DNA of 64,000 bases from Phanerochaete sordida (lineage: Eukaryota; Basidiomycota; Agaricomycetes; Polyporales; Phanerochaetaceae). Below the pieces are notes generated by a model. That model saw only the letters and a list, made by a program, of their open reading frames with translations, searched no databases and was not told the origin of the DNA. Positions 53,332 to 63,764 of the stretch are shown piece by piece. The stretch is from NCBI GenBank assembly GCA_019973155.2, contig BPQB01000063.1, positions 62,001-126,000 on the forward strand, given 5' to 3'. Within the stretch, counting starts at the first letter, position 1. Every line of letters starts with the position of its first letter. The position numbers were made by a program, and so were the translations under genes.

Positions 53332-54444
53332 ATGAGCATCGTCTGCCTCGTCAGGCAAGTCCTGGGACCCCCCACGCAGCGCACCATGCTTGTCAACATG
53401 CTCCACCCCGACCTGAATGTCGTCGTCGACCGCGCGTTCTGCAACGCGTCCCGCGCTCACCCGCTCTCCGTGTACGTCTCTCCCTCTCGTCCGCCTCGCC
53501 GTCGTCTAACGTTGCTCAGCAACGGCACACCTGCCCAGCGCGCCGACACGTGCTCTGCATGGCCACTGGACTGTCTCGTCGGGCTGTCTCGGTCAGGCGA
53601 AGACGGGAAGGCCATCGTCGACGCCATCATAAGAGACAGATGGGTCGCGCGGCTCCGGCAGCTCACCTCCCGTGTCGACGAGTTCAGGAACGCGATGCGC
53701 GAAACCGGCACCATCCTCTCAGGGAGCGTCGCGCTCGCGCTGCTCGATGTCGCCGCCGGGTTCCAACCAGGAGATTGGGACTTCTACGCCCCGGATGAGG
53801 GGTTCGACGGGTTCTGTCGGTTTCTGAAGAATGACCTCCACGCCATCGCGAAGTACACCGGCTTCGTTGACGTCTACATCGACGACCTTCAAGAACAGAC
53901 CGACCTCGCTGCACAAGCTCGAAACGGCATCACAGAGCGCCGTCGCTTTGTCCTCAACGGCGTACGACTCGATGTCCTCCGCAGTCGTTCCTCGTCCCCT
54001 TCATATCCCCTCGCCTTCTTTCACTCCACCGTCGTCATGAACTTCTTCCACGCCGACGGCTTCGCTGTCGCCTACCCCTGGAGCCTCTTCCACCGTAGCA
54101 ATACGGCCTCGACCCGGATCACCCACACCAGCGCACGAGTGGCGGTCGAGAAGTACCGCGGCCGAGGTTACACCACCTTCGACACTTTCCACGCGCTGTG
54201 GGCTGCAGACGGCCGTGAGCTCACAGGTTGCCTGCCCTACGGCACGTGCGCTCGCGCGCCTCGTCATTTCGGGGACAGGTATTCTCTTTGCTATGTCTTC
54301 GACGATTGTAGCACGCTTTCCCGCGCAGAGCTCCCTAGATTTACCACGTACTGGCTTTGGGGAGGGGAGGGATGCGGACATTTCCCATGTACGTGCTTCG
54401 TGAACGGGGTAGCACACACTGCGTTGCTGGTCCGCGACATGTAG
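53332..54444 (+). CDS. Nucleotidyltransferase-fold-like protein B
   Basis: A single exon; the first ATG is at 53332 (MSIVCLVRQV), giving about 370 residues. The core LSGSVALALLDVAAGFQPGD followed by WDFY matches the minimal nucleotidyltransferase pattern: Gly-Ser, then a hx[DE]hx[DE] pair (here D-W-D). A conserved FHSTVVMNFF strand and a C-terminal ELTGCLPYGTCARAPRHFGD motif are shared with the minus-strand gene at 58842. These define a mushroom family of unknown role; whether it transfers nucleotides is untested. There is no signal peptide. A later ATG at 53387 could be used instead. Confidence 0.6.
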   Translation: MSIVCLVRQVLGPPTQRTMLVNMLHPDLNVVVDRAFCNASRAHPLSVYVSPSRPPRRRLTLLSNGTPAQRADTCSAWPLDCLVGLSRSGEDGKAIVDAIIRDRWVARLRQLTSRVDEFRNAMRETGTILSGSVALALLDVAAGFQPGDWDFYAPDEGFDGFCRFLKNDLHAIAKYTGFVDVYIDDLQEQTDLAAQARNGITERRRFVLNGVRLDVLRSRSSSPSYPLAFFHSTVVMNFFHADGFAVAYPWSLFHRSNTASTRITHTSARVAVEKYRGRGYTTFDTFHALWAADGRELTGCLPYGTCARAPRHFGDRYSLCYVFDDCSTLSRAELPRFTTYWLWGGEGCGHFPCTCFVNGVAHTALLVRDM

Positions 54445-54547
54445 TTGACCATATCCTCAAACGGCTGTGACATTGTGACGTACTGCTTCGCGTGACCAGT
54501 GGCCGACGGAGTGCCCCATCCCGTTCCCCGTAAGGCACCCACCCACC

Positions 54548-54554
54548 TATATAA
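54548..54554 (+). promoter_or_regulatory. TATA box of F-box-like gene C
   Basis: TATATAA, 49 bp before the ATG at 54597. Confidence 0.6.
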
Positions 54555-54596
54555 CTATAGCGTCATGTACAACACGACTGCGTCCGCGTCCTCGCC

Positions 54597-55999
54597 ATGC
54601 CCACCCTCGAGACCATTTCTACCGAGCTCGTTCACAACATCTATGACTTCACGCCTGATCTCAAGGCAGCAGCCAAGCTGTCGGGCACCTGCGGTCGCCT
54701 GCGGGACTGTGCGCTGAGCCATCGCACCTTCTACTCGCGGCTCGCCTTCACCCTCGACAAAGAGGAGTCCCGCGTCACCGACTTCACGGCATGCTTCAAC
54801 AAGTCTATGGTGAGCCTTCGAAATAAGGTCGTCGAGCTCATCATCGTCGGGCACAATTCCTATTGCCCAGGGATGAATATCCACGACCAGCCTACGCTAT
54901 CGGCTGCGACGATCCACCGCCTGCTCGAACCGTTCCCCGAAGTCCACACGCTCGACCTCGTCAGCGTAACTTGGGAACGCCAGGGTCAAGACGCTGCCCC
55001 TACGCCGACCAAGATCACGACGGTGAACGTCGCGGACCTGCTGTTCGCGAACAACAGTAACGAATCATTCTACGCTATGGTCCACGACATGCCACTGCTG
55101 TCGACCCTGCGGATGGGATGCTACCAACGCGTGCCCTCCGCAAGACGGTCCTCGGAGGTCATGTGCCGAGGCACCGTCACCCACCTCGAGCTCCACAACG
55201 ACCTCGCGGCGTCGGTATACGCCCCGTGGTACCACTCGGCGATGTCTCACATCCCTATGTACTCAGCGCTGCGAGACTTACGGGTGTTTGAGCTACGTCC
55301 TGCAGAATACCCGCTGCTCGCCACACTGCTACGGAGCACGAAGCGGACGTTGCAGGCGTTAGAGCTGTCGTTGGAGGACCATGTCCAAGGTGCGCTCATG
55401 TCGTCGTACACGCCATCCTTACCAACGACCTGAACTAGAATCTTACATCACCTTTCCCGTACCCACCCTTCCTCTCGCCAATTGCACGAACCTCACCTAC
55501 GTCGATCTCCACCTTCCATTCTTCGGTCTAGCCCCCACGGAGCTCATCTCGTGGCGTCACGAATATGTCGCACGAACACTCCGCAACCTGCCTAGCTCCA
55601 TGCGCGCCCTCACCTTGACATGCAGGTGGCTCGGCCACGCCATGGACTTCGAGGAGATGGACGAAGTGCCCGACGGCGAGGAAAAGCTCCTCTTCACGAT
55701 GGCGCTCAGGGAGATCAACTGGTACTCGTGGTTCAAAACCTCTCGCGCAATGTTAGGGTTACGGCTGCTCACCGTCCGCATCGAAGCGGGGGGCTCTACT
55801 GATATCATGGAATGGGAGCGACCTCACGCAGAGGAAATCCTGCAATATCGCGATGGACTTGCGGGTAAGTCACCGCTGTCTGAAAACGCAGTCGTCGCTG
55901 ACACTAGTGCAACCAGCTCGCTGTCGCTTGGTCCTCATGTGGTCCCCTCGCCGCCAATGGGCACTTGGGCTCGACCTGGTGCCTAGGCACTCCTCTTGA
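54597..55999 (+). CDS. F-box-like / leucine-rich-repeat-like protein C
   Basis: The exons are 54597-55389, 55439-55864 and 55917-55999, with introns of 49 and 52 bp. Phases agree and the product has 433 residues. The protein opens with an F-box-like helix set (METISTELVHNIYDF-type, then AAKLSGTCGRLRDCAL). Leucine-rich strands follow (VVELIIVGHNSY, VHTLDLVSVTW, VTHLELHNDL, LQALELSLED, LTYVDLHLPFF, MRALTLTCRW). It is close in plan but not in sequence to gene A. A short out-of-frame ATG at 54564 lies between the TATA box and the start codon. Expected role: SCF substrate adaptor (inference). Confidence 0.6.
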
Positions 56000-56561
56000 G
56001 TTCGAGCAATGTTGACGTGATTGTATGACATAGTTCCGTTGGAATGTGACGCCGTGGACTCCGCTCAGGAGGCGAACCCACTAAGGATTCCGAGTGCGCG
56101 TGACTGGGACGCGGCAGAGACCTCTTCGTCCGCAGGTCCTGCGATCGACCTAGAAACTCCGCCGACGCATCATCGTGGAAGCGCCACTGCGCCCGAGCAA
56201 ACTATCATGCACCGCCGCCCGTCGATTAACGCGTGCGGGCCCCACGAGCATCCTCCGTTCATCGCAAGCATGTGCGTTCAGTGCCCGCGACGGCAGCCGG
56301 GCCGAATACCTTGCTTGCCACTGCGATCGAGCCAACGACCCCGCCGCCTAGGGCCGTTTTGAGTACATCAGGCACCGTAATCACCGAAACGGCAGGTCGG
56401 GCACAGCAGCTTCAGCAACTTCTCGCGGGAGCGAGGGTGACTGTGGCCTGTCCGTTAGCCTTCTCCGCTAACACGCGCGACGACCAGTACCCCCGTCGAG
56501 TTCTTTCACGCACAATGACTAGCAGGCGGGCAACATGTACCCTGCCCCTATCCATAGGCTG
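56000..56561. other. Spacer in the accessory array
   Basis: A 113-codon plus-strand frame (56021-56362) has no recognisable features. Nothing else is supported. Confidence 0.4.
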
Positions 56562-56568
56562 TATATAA
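56562..56568 (+). promoter_or_regulatory. TATA box of relict gene D
   Basis: TATATAA, 44 bp before the ATG at 56606, still intact although the gene looks broken. Confidence 0.5.
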
Positions 56569-56605
56569 CACCTGCCATAATAGCCCATTTGTGCTCAACA
56601 TCGAC

Positions 56606-57202
56606 ATGGGATGGCCAATTGCGGATCTGCGTCGCGGCCGGCGCGAGTACGCTGAAGCACCCTCCCACACAGATACAGCATCCCGAGCGAGCGTGCACAT
56701 CATCGCCTTCCCCACGCACGACCTCGCCCCACTTCGTGACACGCTCCGCCAAGTCAGCGCTAACTTGACCGACCTAACCCTGCATAGCACTCCTCCCAGC
56801 TGTGAGTATGCAGCACGTACACACGGCGCGCCATCCGTTGACCACAGACTCCAGCGACGAGCGAGACCGCACAGTGGGAGAGTCTGCCGTGGACTCAACT
56901 TTCTGCCTTGCGCCGCCTCGCTATAGCCATCCCCACAGAGAGCTCACGCGACACATGGGACGCGCTGCTCACCGTGCTGCCCAGCAATCTCGATCTCCTT
57001 GAGTTCGCACTCGTCATTGACGACGCCGCGTCGGGCCTAACAGGCGGCGCGGCTTACAGTGCGCTGCGCAGCCTGCCTTGGCTTGCCGTCTGGGACCGCA
57101 TCGCGCAGATAGTTCCTGACTGCGTCCGATTGCGCTTGCACACCACCGGCGCTGTCACGGGCTGGACTTCAAGCAGAAAACGATGTGTGCTCGCAGACAG
57201 AC
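56606..57202 (+). pseudogene. Decayed leucine-rich-repeat-like gene D
   Basis: Exon 1 (from ATG 56606) contains VSANLTDLTLHSTPP. After a GTGAGT...CCACAG intron, the next exon holds WESLPWTQLSALRRLAIAI and LDLLEFALVID, clearly homologous to gene E (LPWSSLPALRRLALGV and LDFLELAWAP). The conserved frame of exon 2 does not match the phase delivered by exon 1, and the F-box part is absent, so the gene is probably dead. Confidence 0.5.
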
Positions 57203-57615
57203 TGATATACACATGTACGAGGCGTTCCTCACCGTTGCTACACCTGCTAACGCGTACGCATTCCAGGCAGAGTGGAATGGGCAGAGGGCTCCCTGCCGTC
57301 CTGTACTTGATGAGCACAGTCTCCGCGCGCTGTATGCATGTGTTAATGACTGCCTGCGATCGACGCAAGCGCTGCGGCCATCGGGAGCCCACACTGAGTC
57401 CACACCTTCGATCGCTACCCAGGAGATCGGACAGATTGAAATTAAAATTGCTTCCGCGTCCTATGTCCATTTCCAATCCTAGGTCATCCACACGGAGTCC
57501 ACCACTCGCGTAAGGCGACAAATATACAAGTGCGGCCTGCCGTCTGCGCGACGCGCTATGTAGACCGATACGGACATCACGTCATCCCTCGCAAGCTCAC
57601 GTGAATCGACGCTCG
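57203..57615. other. Convergent spacer
   Basis: Short frames only; it may include the decayed 3' end of gene D on the left. Confidence 0.35.
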
Positions 57616-58270
57616 TCATGCAAGTGTGAGGCGGCTCCCCGTTCGCGGAGCAGTCAAACACGGGCACGACAAGCCGCTGTCACCCCGCATCAGCGCCACG
57701 ATGCCCCGGAAACACCAAGCGCGTACCTTGCCATTTTGCTGAATGTACTGCTCCGCCGATATGGCAAACGATGCCGGAAGTGCCCGATCTGCGCGACGGC
57801 TGTTAGGCGCATATACACCGACGCGTTGACTCGCACCTGTCGAGGGCGACACTGCCGCCTTCCTGAGCGCATACGCAACCATGAGCGCGTCGTAATACCG
57901 TAACGGCTGGACTCGCATGGTCGCCGTGGCGTGCAGCAAGCCTTGAGGATCGCGAAAAGCGACGCTCCGCAGGAACGCCACGAATGTCAGGATGACCGGG
58001 CGGCCGTACACGCCAAGGAACAACGCCCCCGGCGTTAGGCACATGTGCTCCACATGCGACACAGGAAATATGTGACGCTGGAAATCGCGATGACGCCGTG
58101 CGGCGTCGAGCTGCCGAACAGTGTCCTCCGCAACATGCCAGTCATGCGGAAACCGATACGTCCACCACTCCGCACTCTATCACGCCATAAGCACCTATTC
58201 TCAAGCACAGATGACTGCTCACCATACTGGCCTTCCCCGTCACCTCATGTACAAAAGTCGGAAAATCCAT
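57616..58270 (-). CDS. Small accessory-array protein H2 (paralogue of H1)
   Basis: Two exons (58270-58223 and 58176-57616) with a 46-bp intron in phase 0 give 202 residues. The start MDFPTFVHEVTGKASM and the following AEWWTYRFPHDW and LDAARRHRDFQR match the neighbour H1 residue for residue at many positions, including the intron position. The C-terminal half diverges. A TATATAAC box on the same strand at 58302-58295 is 32 bp from the ATG. Function unknown; the family is not one I recognise. Confidence 0.5.
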
Positions 58271-58294
58271 GGCTGACCGTGAGCGCACCCAGGG

Positions 58295-58302
58295 GTTATA
58301 TA
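58295..58302 (-). promoter_or_regulatory. TATA box of H2
   Basis: TATATAAC, only 32 bp before the H2 start codon, at or near the distance where transcription itself should begin. Confidence 0.5.
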
Positions 58303-58323
58303 TTCCTTACAAATCAGGAAAAC

Positions 58324-58796
58324 CTAAAAGAAAATGTATCGTGAGGAAACCGGGATGTTCTCCGCCGCCTGATCGTCCTCCACCACCACGGGACCTTGCA
58401 CCACAGGAGGATGGACAAGGGAGGAAGGCAAGGGATAGGGGAAACTGACCAATACTGCCCGGTTCCTAGCCCCTGCGCCGTACGAAAAAGCAAGACAGCA
58501 TTTGTCCCCAATCGCTCGGGTGTGCCTGGTGCACAGACCCCACGGCAAGCACAGCTCCTGCAGCGGCCGGCCCACGAACAAGGTAGCACGGGCGATGTAG
58601 CGCACAAAATCCCGATGGCGTCGCGCGGCGTCGATCCGCTGAACGACGTCATCCGGGACCTGCCACGCTGGAGGAAAGCAGTATTTCCACCACTCAGGAG
58701 CCTGCGCCGTTGCGTCAGCTCGGTCGACGTCGGGCTTTGCCCACTCACCAGTTCCGCCTCACCTGTCGCTTGACTCACAAAGATCGCAAAATCCAT
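58324..58796 (-). CDS. Small accessory-array protein H1, tail shared with nucleotidyltransferase-like gene G
   Basis: Two exons (58796-58749 and 58701-58324) with a 47-bp intron in phase 0 give 141 residues. The N-terminus MDFAIFVSQATGEAEL, then APEWWKYCFPPAWQV, parallels H2. The C-terminus (LFVGRPLQELCLPWGLCTRH, then AIGDKCCLAF) parallels the end of gene G (LFPGRPVPQLCLPWGLCTRH). It therefore looks like a nucleotidyltransferase-family member that has lost the catalytic core, or a chimera. Alternatively a decayed gene that remains open by chance. Confidence 0.5.
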
Positions 58797-58820
58797 GAAG
58801 GCGTATCTGCTGCACCGCGT

Positions 58821-58827
58821 TTTTATA
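58821..58827 (-). promoter_or_regulatory. TATA box of H1
   Basis: TATAAAA, 31 bp before the H1 start codon. Confidence 0.5.
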
Positions 58828-58841
58828 TTGCTACCGCAGCA

Positions 58842-59887
58842 CTACAAATCAGGAAAGCCTGTGAATACAAAGCGTGTGCACCAAGGGACCTGGGCCACAT
58901 CCCGAGCGTTCACCAGGATTGTGAACGCCTGCGGACGAGGGGGGTTGAGAAGCGATGATGGCAACGGGCGGGGGAAACCCATGATGTACACAGGGCTCCT
59001 CGCTCCTGCCTGCAATTTGACCGCGAGACAAAACTTGTCCCCCAGCGCGCGCAAATGACGAGTGCACAAGCCCCATGGCAAGCACAGCTGCGGCACTGGT
59101 CGACCAGGAAACAAGGTGTCTGGGCTAGGGAGCGTGATGTAGCCCCGGTCCGCGTACTTCTTGATGCCCTCTCGCGCGGCGGCTTCGCTGCGGTACTCCA
59201 GGTTGACTCTCTTGAAGAACGTGACGGGATGCGCGATGCAAAACCCGTCCGCGGTAGCATAATTCATGACGATGGTCGAGTGGAAGCGAGTGACCGCGAC
59301 CGCAGGGGATCCCACGCTGCTCATCACCACGACCGTTCCCACGGGAGTGTCGAATACCCGCCGACCGCGCAGCCCTAGCGCTTGCACCAGCTGTTCGTCT
59401 CCATCGCCCGTGCCAACCTCCTCGCGCTCTATGCCACCAAGACCTGTCGTCACAAATGAGCAGAACGACGCCGACGCCTCCACGGTGGTGAAAAAATCCC
59501 AATCTCCCGCCGGGAACGTCGCGAAGCGATCCAGAAAGCGCACACAGCGACTGCCCGACAGCACAGCGCCGCTCTCCCTCATTGCGTCCCGGATGCGTTC
59601 CGCCGGACCCAACTCCTCTAGCGCACGAGTGAACCACTCGCTGACGACTGCCCCGGCGAGCTCCGCCCCTGCAGCACAGTCACGAGCGAGGCCCAGTACC
59701 CTGAGCAGTGACCACGAATCCACTCTAACGCGTTGTTCGTCAGGAGAGGCCCTATGACATTGTCAGCTGCCGAGGTTGCACGACCAAAGAGGCGAACTGA
59801 CCGAAGCAGACCGGGGACGTCTGTGGTGGTGTACAGGTCGTGCAAAGCCAACGACTCGATGGCAGGAGGAAGCAGGGGAATTTCCAT
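58842..59887 (-). CDS. Nucleotidyltransferase-fold-like protein G
   Basis: The well-supported part runs from about 59723 to the stop at 58842: DSWSLLRVLGLARD, the core VLSGSRCVRFLDRFATFPAG with DWDFF, the strand FHSTIVMNYATADGF, and the tail VPQLCLPWGLCTRH. It is a clear relative of gene B. The minus strand upstream offers ATG 59887 (MEIPLLPPAIESLALHDLY), 40 bp after a TTTAAA box, but that frame must be spliced or shifted to reach the core and I could not place the junction. The exact 5' end is therefore open. Catalysis is unproven. Confidence 0.55.
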
Positions 59888-59921
59888 GGTGCGTACTGCT
59901 CACCCACGTCGATGACCACAA

Positions 59922-59927
59922 TTTAAA
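59922..59927 (-). promoter_or_regulatory. TATA-like box of gene G
   Basis: TTTAAA, 40 bp before the candidate start at 59887. Confidence 0.35.
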
Positions 59928-60201
59928 CCGTCCGCCTGCCATAATTACAGGCCGCGTCGGCAGGGCTTTACTATTCACGGCAGTCCCGACCACACCTGGC
60001 CACGCACCGGAGGCAAAACTGGTATTTCAAACATCGACTCCACATGCGACGCCGTCCACCGCCTCACGACCGCATAGTGCTGCTCCATACTGGCCCTTCT
60101 CGTTTGCCGCGGTCCTCGTCCTCTCGCCCAGTGTGAACCGGTATGTCCGACCCTGCCCTCCCTCTATACGGCCGACGTTGACACCGACGACGTCAGCTAG
60201 C

Positions 60202-61482
60202 ATGTCTTCGAACACGGGGCGATCCCGCACTGTAGCTACAGGCACTGTGCCGACCGCCACCGATAGGCCGGCCGCTCGACACTCCATCCAGCTCAATCTC
60301 CTTCACCACGAGGGAACACCGCGCCCACACGTCAGCATCGCGACCAAGCACCCTCGCCCATTCGACGACATTGCACGCGTAACGATCCAAGGACCCGTCG
60401 ACACCAGCGAGCCCTTAGACGGACAACCCCTCGTGCTGCTCGACAGAGTCCTACTCCACGCTTGCGTCGCTCGGTTTCCTCGCATGGAGGAGCTCATTAT
60501 CCGCAACGTAGAGTGGGCAGTACACACGGACTCGTCACGTGCTGAGCGCCTCCGCGCCCGCAGCACCGAATGGCCTGCCCTTCGCTCGCTGTCAATCGAC
60601 TCCACCCGAGTCCCGCCCTTCGCCGTCGGTTCTTTCGGGCAGCTCCTACTCTCCTTCCCATCGCTGCGAGAACTGACCTTGGGCACCTGCGGTGAGCCCT
60701 CCGCAAGCACCCGCCAGACCGTCGAATGCACAGTCTCTACAGTGGAGAAACTAACCATGGAACTATGGACACGCGGAACCGGTGGCGGCACGGCGAATCC
60801 ATTCAGCCACCTTCCCACCTACACGAACCTCGCGCATTTCGCAGTTTACGACTTCGGGGAACGGGACTTCACCAGCATTGCAAAGACCATGTCGGCGTCC
60901 GCGTCAACGCTGACGTCGCTGACTCTCGTTTGCGATATGCTCATGCGTGCGTTGTGCCAACACCTTACTCGTCTTCGACTGACATTCCGCCCTAGATCAA
61001 CGGCACTCCGGTCCTCTCTGGATTACGCTGCCTTGGAGTTCCTTACCGGCATTGCGCCGCCTCGCTCTCGGCGTGCCCACGGGGGCCGGTATCCGACAGT
61101 TTCTCCTCTTCAACACCAGCTTCTGGTATCATATACTCCCGTTCATGCCCGAGAACCTAGACTTCCTCGAGCTCGCTTGGGCGCCATACACGACATGCCA
61201 CACGCCGAACCGCGAAACCGTATCCCTCACCATGGCTGCGGCGCCGTGGGACAAGATCTGCAACGAGATAGCCCGGGCTAACACCAAGCAGGTCCGCTTT
61301 CGCCTCAAACATCCCGCGTTCGGCAAGGGCTGGAGCACGGATGTTCGCCGACACCCAGAAAAGGCAGCGCTCACTGCACACCGTAAGCCTCCGTGCGTTC
61401 ACACTCAACGCTCCCTACTGATGACTTCCACTCAGTCAACGTCACATTCATCACCGGCGGTAGTCCCTCTTGTGACGATTAA
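60202..61482 (+). CDS. Leucine-rich-repeat-like protein E (no F-box seen)
   Basis: The exons are 60202-60946, 60996-61382 and 61436-61482, with introns of 49 and 53 bp. Phases agree and the product has 392 residues. Repeats include MEELIIRNVEWAV, LRSLSIDSTRV, LRELTLGTCGE, VEKLTMELWTRG and LTSLTLVCDML, ending with LPALRRLALGVPTG. It groups with relict D. The frame is open further upstream to about 59776, but that part overlaps the opposite-strand gene and does not look like an F-box; a missing 5' exon is possible. Confidence 0.55.
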
Positions 61483-61579
61483 GAACCGAGCCAAATTAAT
61501 GTATTACTGTCTGCGTAAATACGGACTTCCGAACAGACTCGCCCAAACTGTAACAGACCAGCCTCGTCAGCCGAGGCCA

Positions 61580-61587
61580 TATATAAT
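61580..61587 (+). promoter_or_regulatory. TATA box of F-box-like gene F
   Basis: TATATAAT, 46 bp before the preferred start at 61626 and 19 bp before an earlier in-frame ATG at 61599, which is too close to be transcribed from this box. Confidence 0.55.
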
Positions 61588-61625
61588 CCTTTGCTCGAAT
61601 GAACCGCTGTTCCTTCCCGCCCACC

Positions 61626-63017
61626 ATGATGACTCTAGCCAGCCTCGCGGCCGCTACCTTGGACGCAGACCAAGGTGCGGAGAACATCAGCGCGCGCTTG
61701 TTCCGCGCGCTCGCGAACGACGCGGGAGCTCTTCTCGCCCTCTCTCGTTGCTCATCTCTGTTACACCGCTTCGCGCGATGTTCTCCCCACTTTTTCGAGG
61801 AAATATACTGCAAACTTCCTCCTCGAGGCGAACCCGCCCTCGACTTGTTCAAATTCTTCGAAGATAACCCTGGGCTGGCCGCCGCCGTACGCTCCATCAC
61901 CTTCTCTGCTGCACCGGGAAACGAGCACGGCGGACCTTCGGTCAACGCGAACTGGCTAAGGTATCACCTCCCCCTCTTCCGCCATCTCTCCATCATCCGG
62001 CTTCGACGTGTTCCATGGTCCAAACTCGTGAGTCTACCCGCCAATCTGGAACTAGTCGCCCCCCGTCAGTTTCTACCTCCCGTACACACAATCCATACCA
62101 GCTCTGTCGACATCTGTCCTTGGTCCCTCTTGGACTTCACTTCCTTCCTGCACCTCTTTCCCAATATCACCGAGCTTGCTATCGCATCTTCATGCCAGCA
62201 CTGCGCTACCGCCCCCATCGAACGGACGAACCTTACAGACGACCGCGTGCACCGACTGCTCATAGAAGACGTAGCTCCTGCTGCACGGGCTCGCTCACTC
62301 AAAACGCCGCTGGACTTCTTGCGGAAGTACCCTGCTTTGCTGCACCTCGCCGTACAACGTATAGCTCCGTCGGAGCTGACCAAGGTCGCGACCTTTATCG
62401 ATCACGCTGTGCAAAAGCTACAGACGTGCATCATACACGTAAACAACCAACTAGGTGAGTACACGGTCTGATAGGCAACATTATGCTCATCCGCAGCCAC
62501 AGACGCAACTCGCGACCGACCACTGTGGCTTAGCGTTCCTATCTCTCATCTGGACAACCTCTGGCTCTTCGCGCTCTATCTCCCTCAGACGGCATCACTT
62601 AGGAACGACGCTACCTATACCGCCATGTTATGCGACACCATTCTCTACAACCTACCGATGACTCTCGAGTGCTGCCAGCTCGTCTTCGGCGACCCCGACA
62701 AACTACCGACCACAGACGGGATTGACGCTACGGATCGAATTCATGCCATGCCCTGGGACGACTTGTTCCGATGCATCGCGTTGGACAAGGACAGACACTG
62801 CTGCGTTCGACTCACCTACGCCACCTGGTCCACAGAAGACAAGCGTTCGCTCAAGCTCCTCGCGCGCACGTATGGCAGTAAGTCTTCGTCAGGCGACACA
62901 ACCAGCCGCTAACTTTTTACAGTCAAGGTTGAATTTCTGTCCGGCCCCATCGACTTCGCCGACGCCGCAGCTTATTGCCCATCCAGTTCATGGCCACAGC
63001 GACGCACCGTCGTGTGA
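61626..63017 (+). CDS. F-box-like / leucine-rich-repeat-like protein F
   Basis: The exons are 61626-62454, 62503-62877 and 62923-63017, with introns of 48 and 45 bp. Phases agree and the product has 432 residues. ATG 61626 (context CCACCATGATG) is preferred over in-frame ATG 61599 because of the TATA spacing. An N-terminal helical region (ISARLFRALANDAGALLALS, then CSSLLHRFARCSP) may be an F-box-like fold. Leucine-rich strands follow (LSIIRLRRVPW, ITELAIASSC, LHLAVQRIAP) with a C-terminal AMPWDDLFRCIALD segment that resembles the end of gene E (AAPWDKICNEIA). Confidence 0.6.
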
Positions 63018-63072
63018 ATGCACACCACCGTGGCCGTTCGCTACGACGCACTGGAATATCCATGTCTCTGTC

Positions 63073-63345
63073 TCAGTAGTTTCCGCACACGATTTCGTGT
63101 TTAAGCTCAATTATGTAATTCGATATGTCCCAAGCAGGAAGGGATAATTTACACCTCCTGCCCTCCGAGCTCTTTGTGTAGAAATCCCAATTTCCACAGT
63201 CGAACGTCGCTCCGAGCTCCCGGAGACAACTCGCGAACCGCTCGCTGCAAACTTGTTCGGCGACGGCGGCCCCCTCACCGGAGTGACATGCAAGCCCATA
63301 ACCCTGAGCGTGGACCACGAGTCCTGATCTTCGAAGGAGACCACA
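63073..63345 (-). pseudogene. Nucleotidyltransferase-like gene fragment
   Basis: The minus strand reads DSWSTLRVMGLH, then in a shifted frame CSERFASCLREL and ATFDCGNWDFYTKSSEG. These match gene G (DSWSLLRVLGL, ATFPAGDWDFFTT), but the Gly-Ser motif is deleted, the frame is shifted, and the rest of the gene is missing. Confidence 0.6.
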
Positions 63346-63764
63346 GAGCGCCGCCCAGGGCGCGCAAAGTGCGTCCGAACTTAACTGCACAAGACACCAC
63401 TGACACCAGCCAGTTCAACCTGAAGTTGTCACCGGAGGATCACTCTCTTGCGAGGACTAAATATACCCTTCATGTACTGCTCGCTGTGGACAATGAATGT
63501 GTGACCTGCCGCCGGCAGAGACAGTCGACATGAGCCTGCCGGACATATCAGCGATTTTCCTCTTTAGGGAATCGGCTGGTAGAGCGTAGCCGAGACCCAC
63601 GAGTACCGCCGTCCTCACAATAGCGCCTGAGGCACCACGTATCGAGCGCGCCATAGAGCTTGAGATATTGAGATATTACAGCTAGCGTACACATTCCTGT
63701 CTATAGCTATGGTACAGGATAATCCAACGGTGTACAATCAAGCTTAACGATAACTTAGCTGTAA
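63346..63764. other. Spacer, no supported gene
   Basis: Right edge of the accessory array. Rather AT-rich after 63660; no gene recognised. Confidence 0.35.

Noticed and set aside
59776..60201. N-terminal extension of the LRR-like frame E
   Set aside because: It overlaps the opposite-strand gene and its promoter and does not resemble an F-box, so the start was set at 60202.
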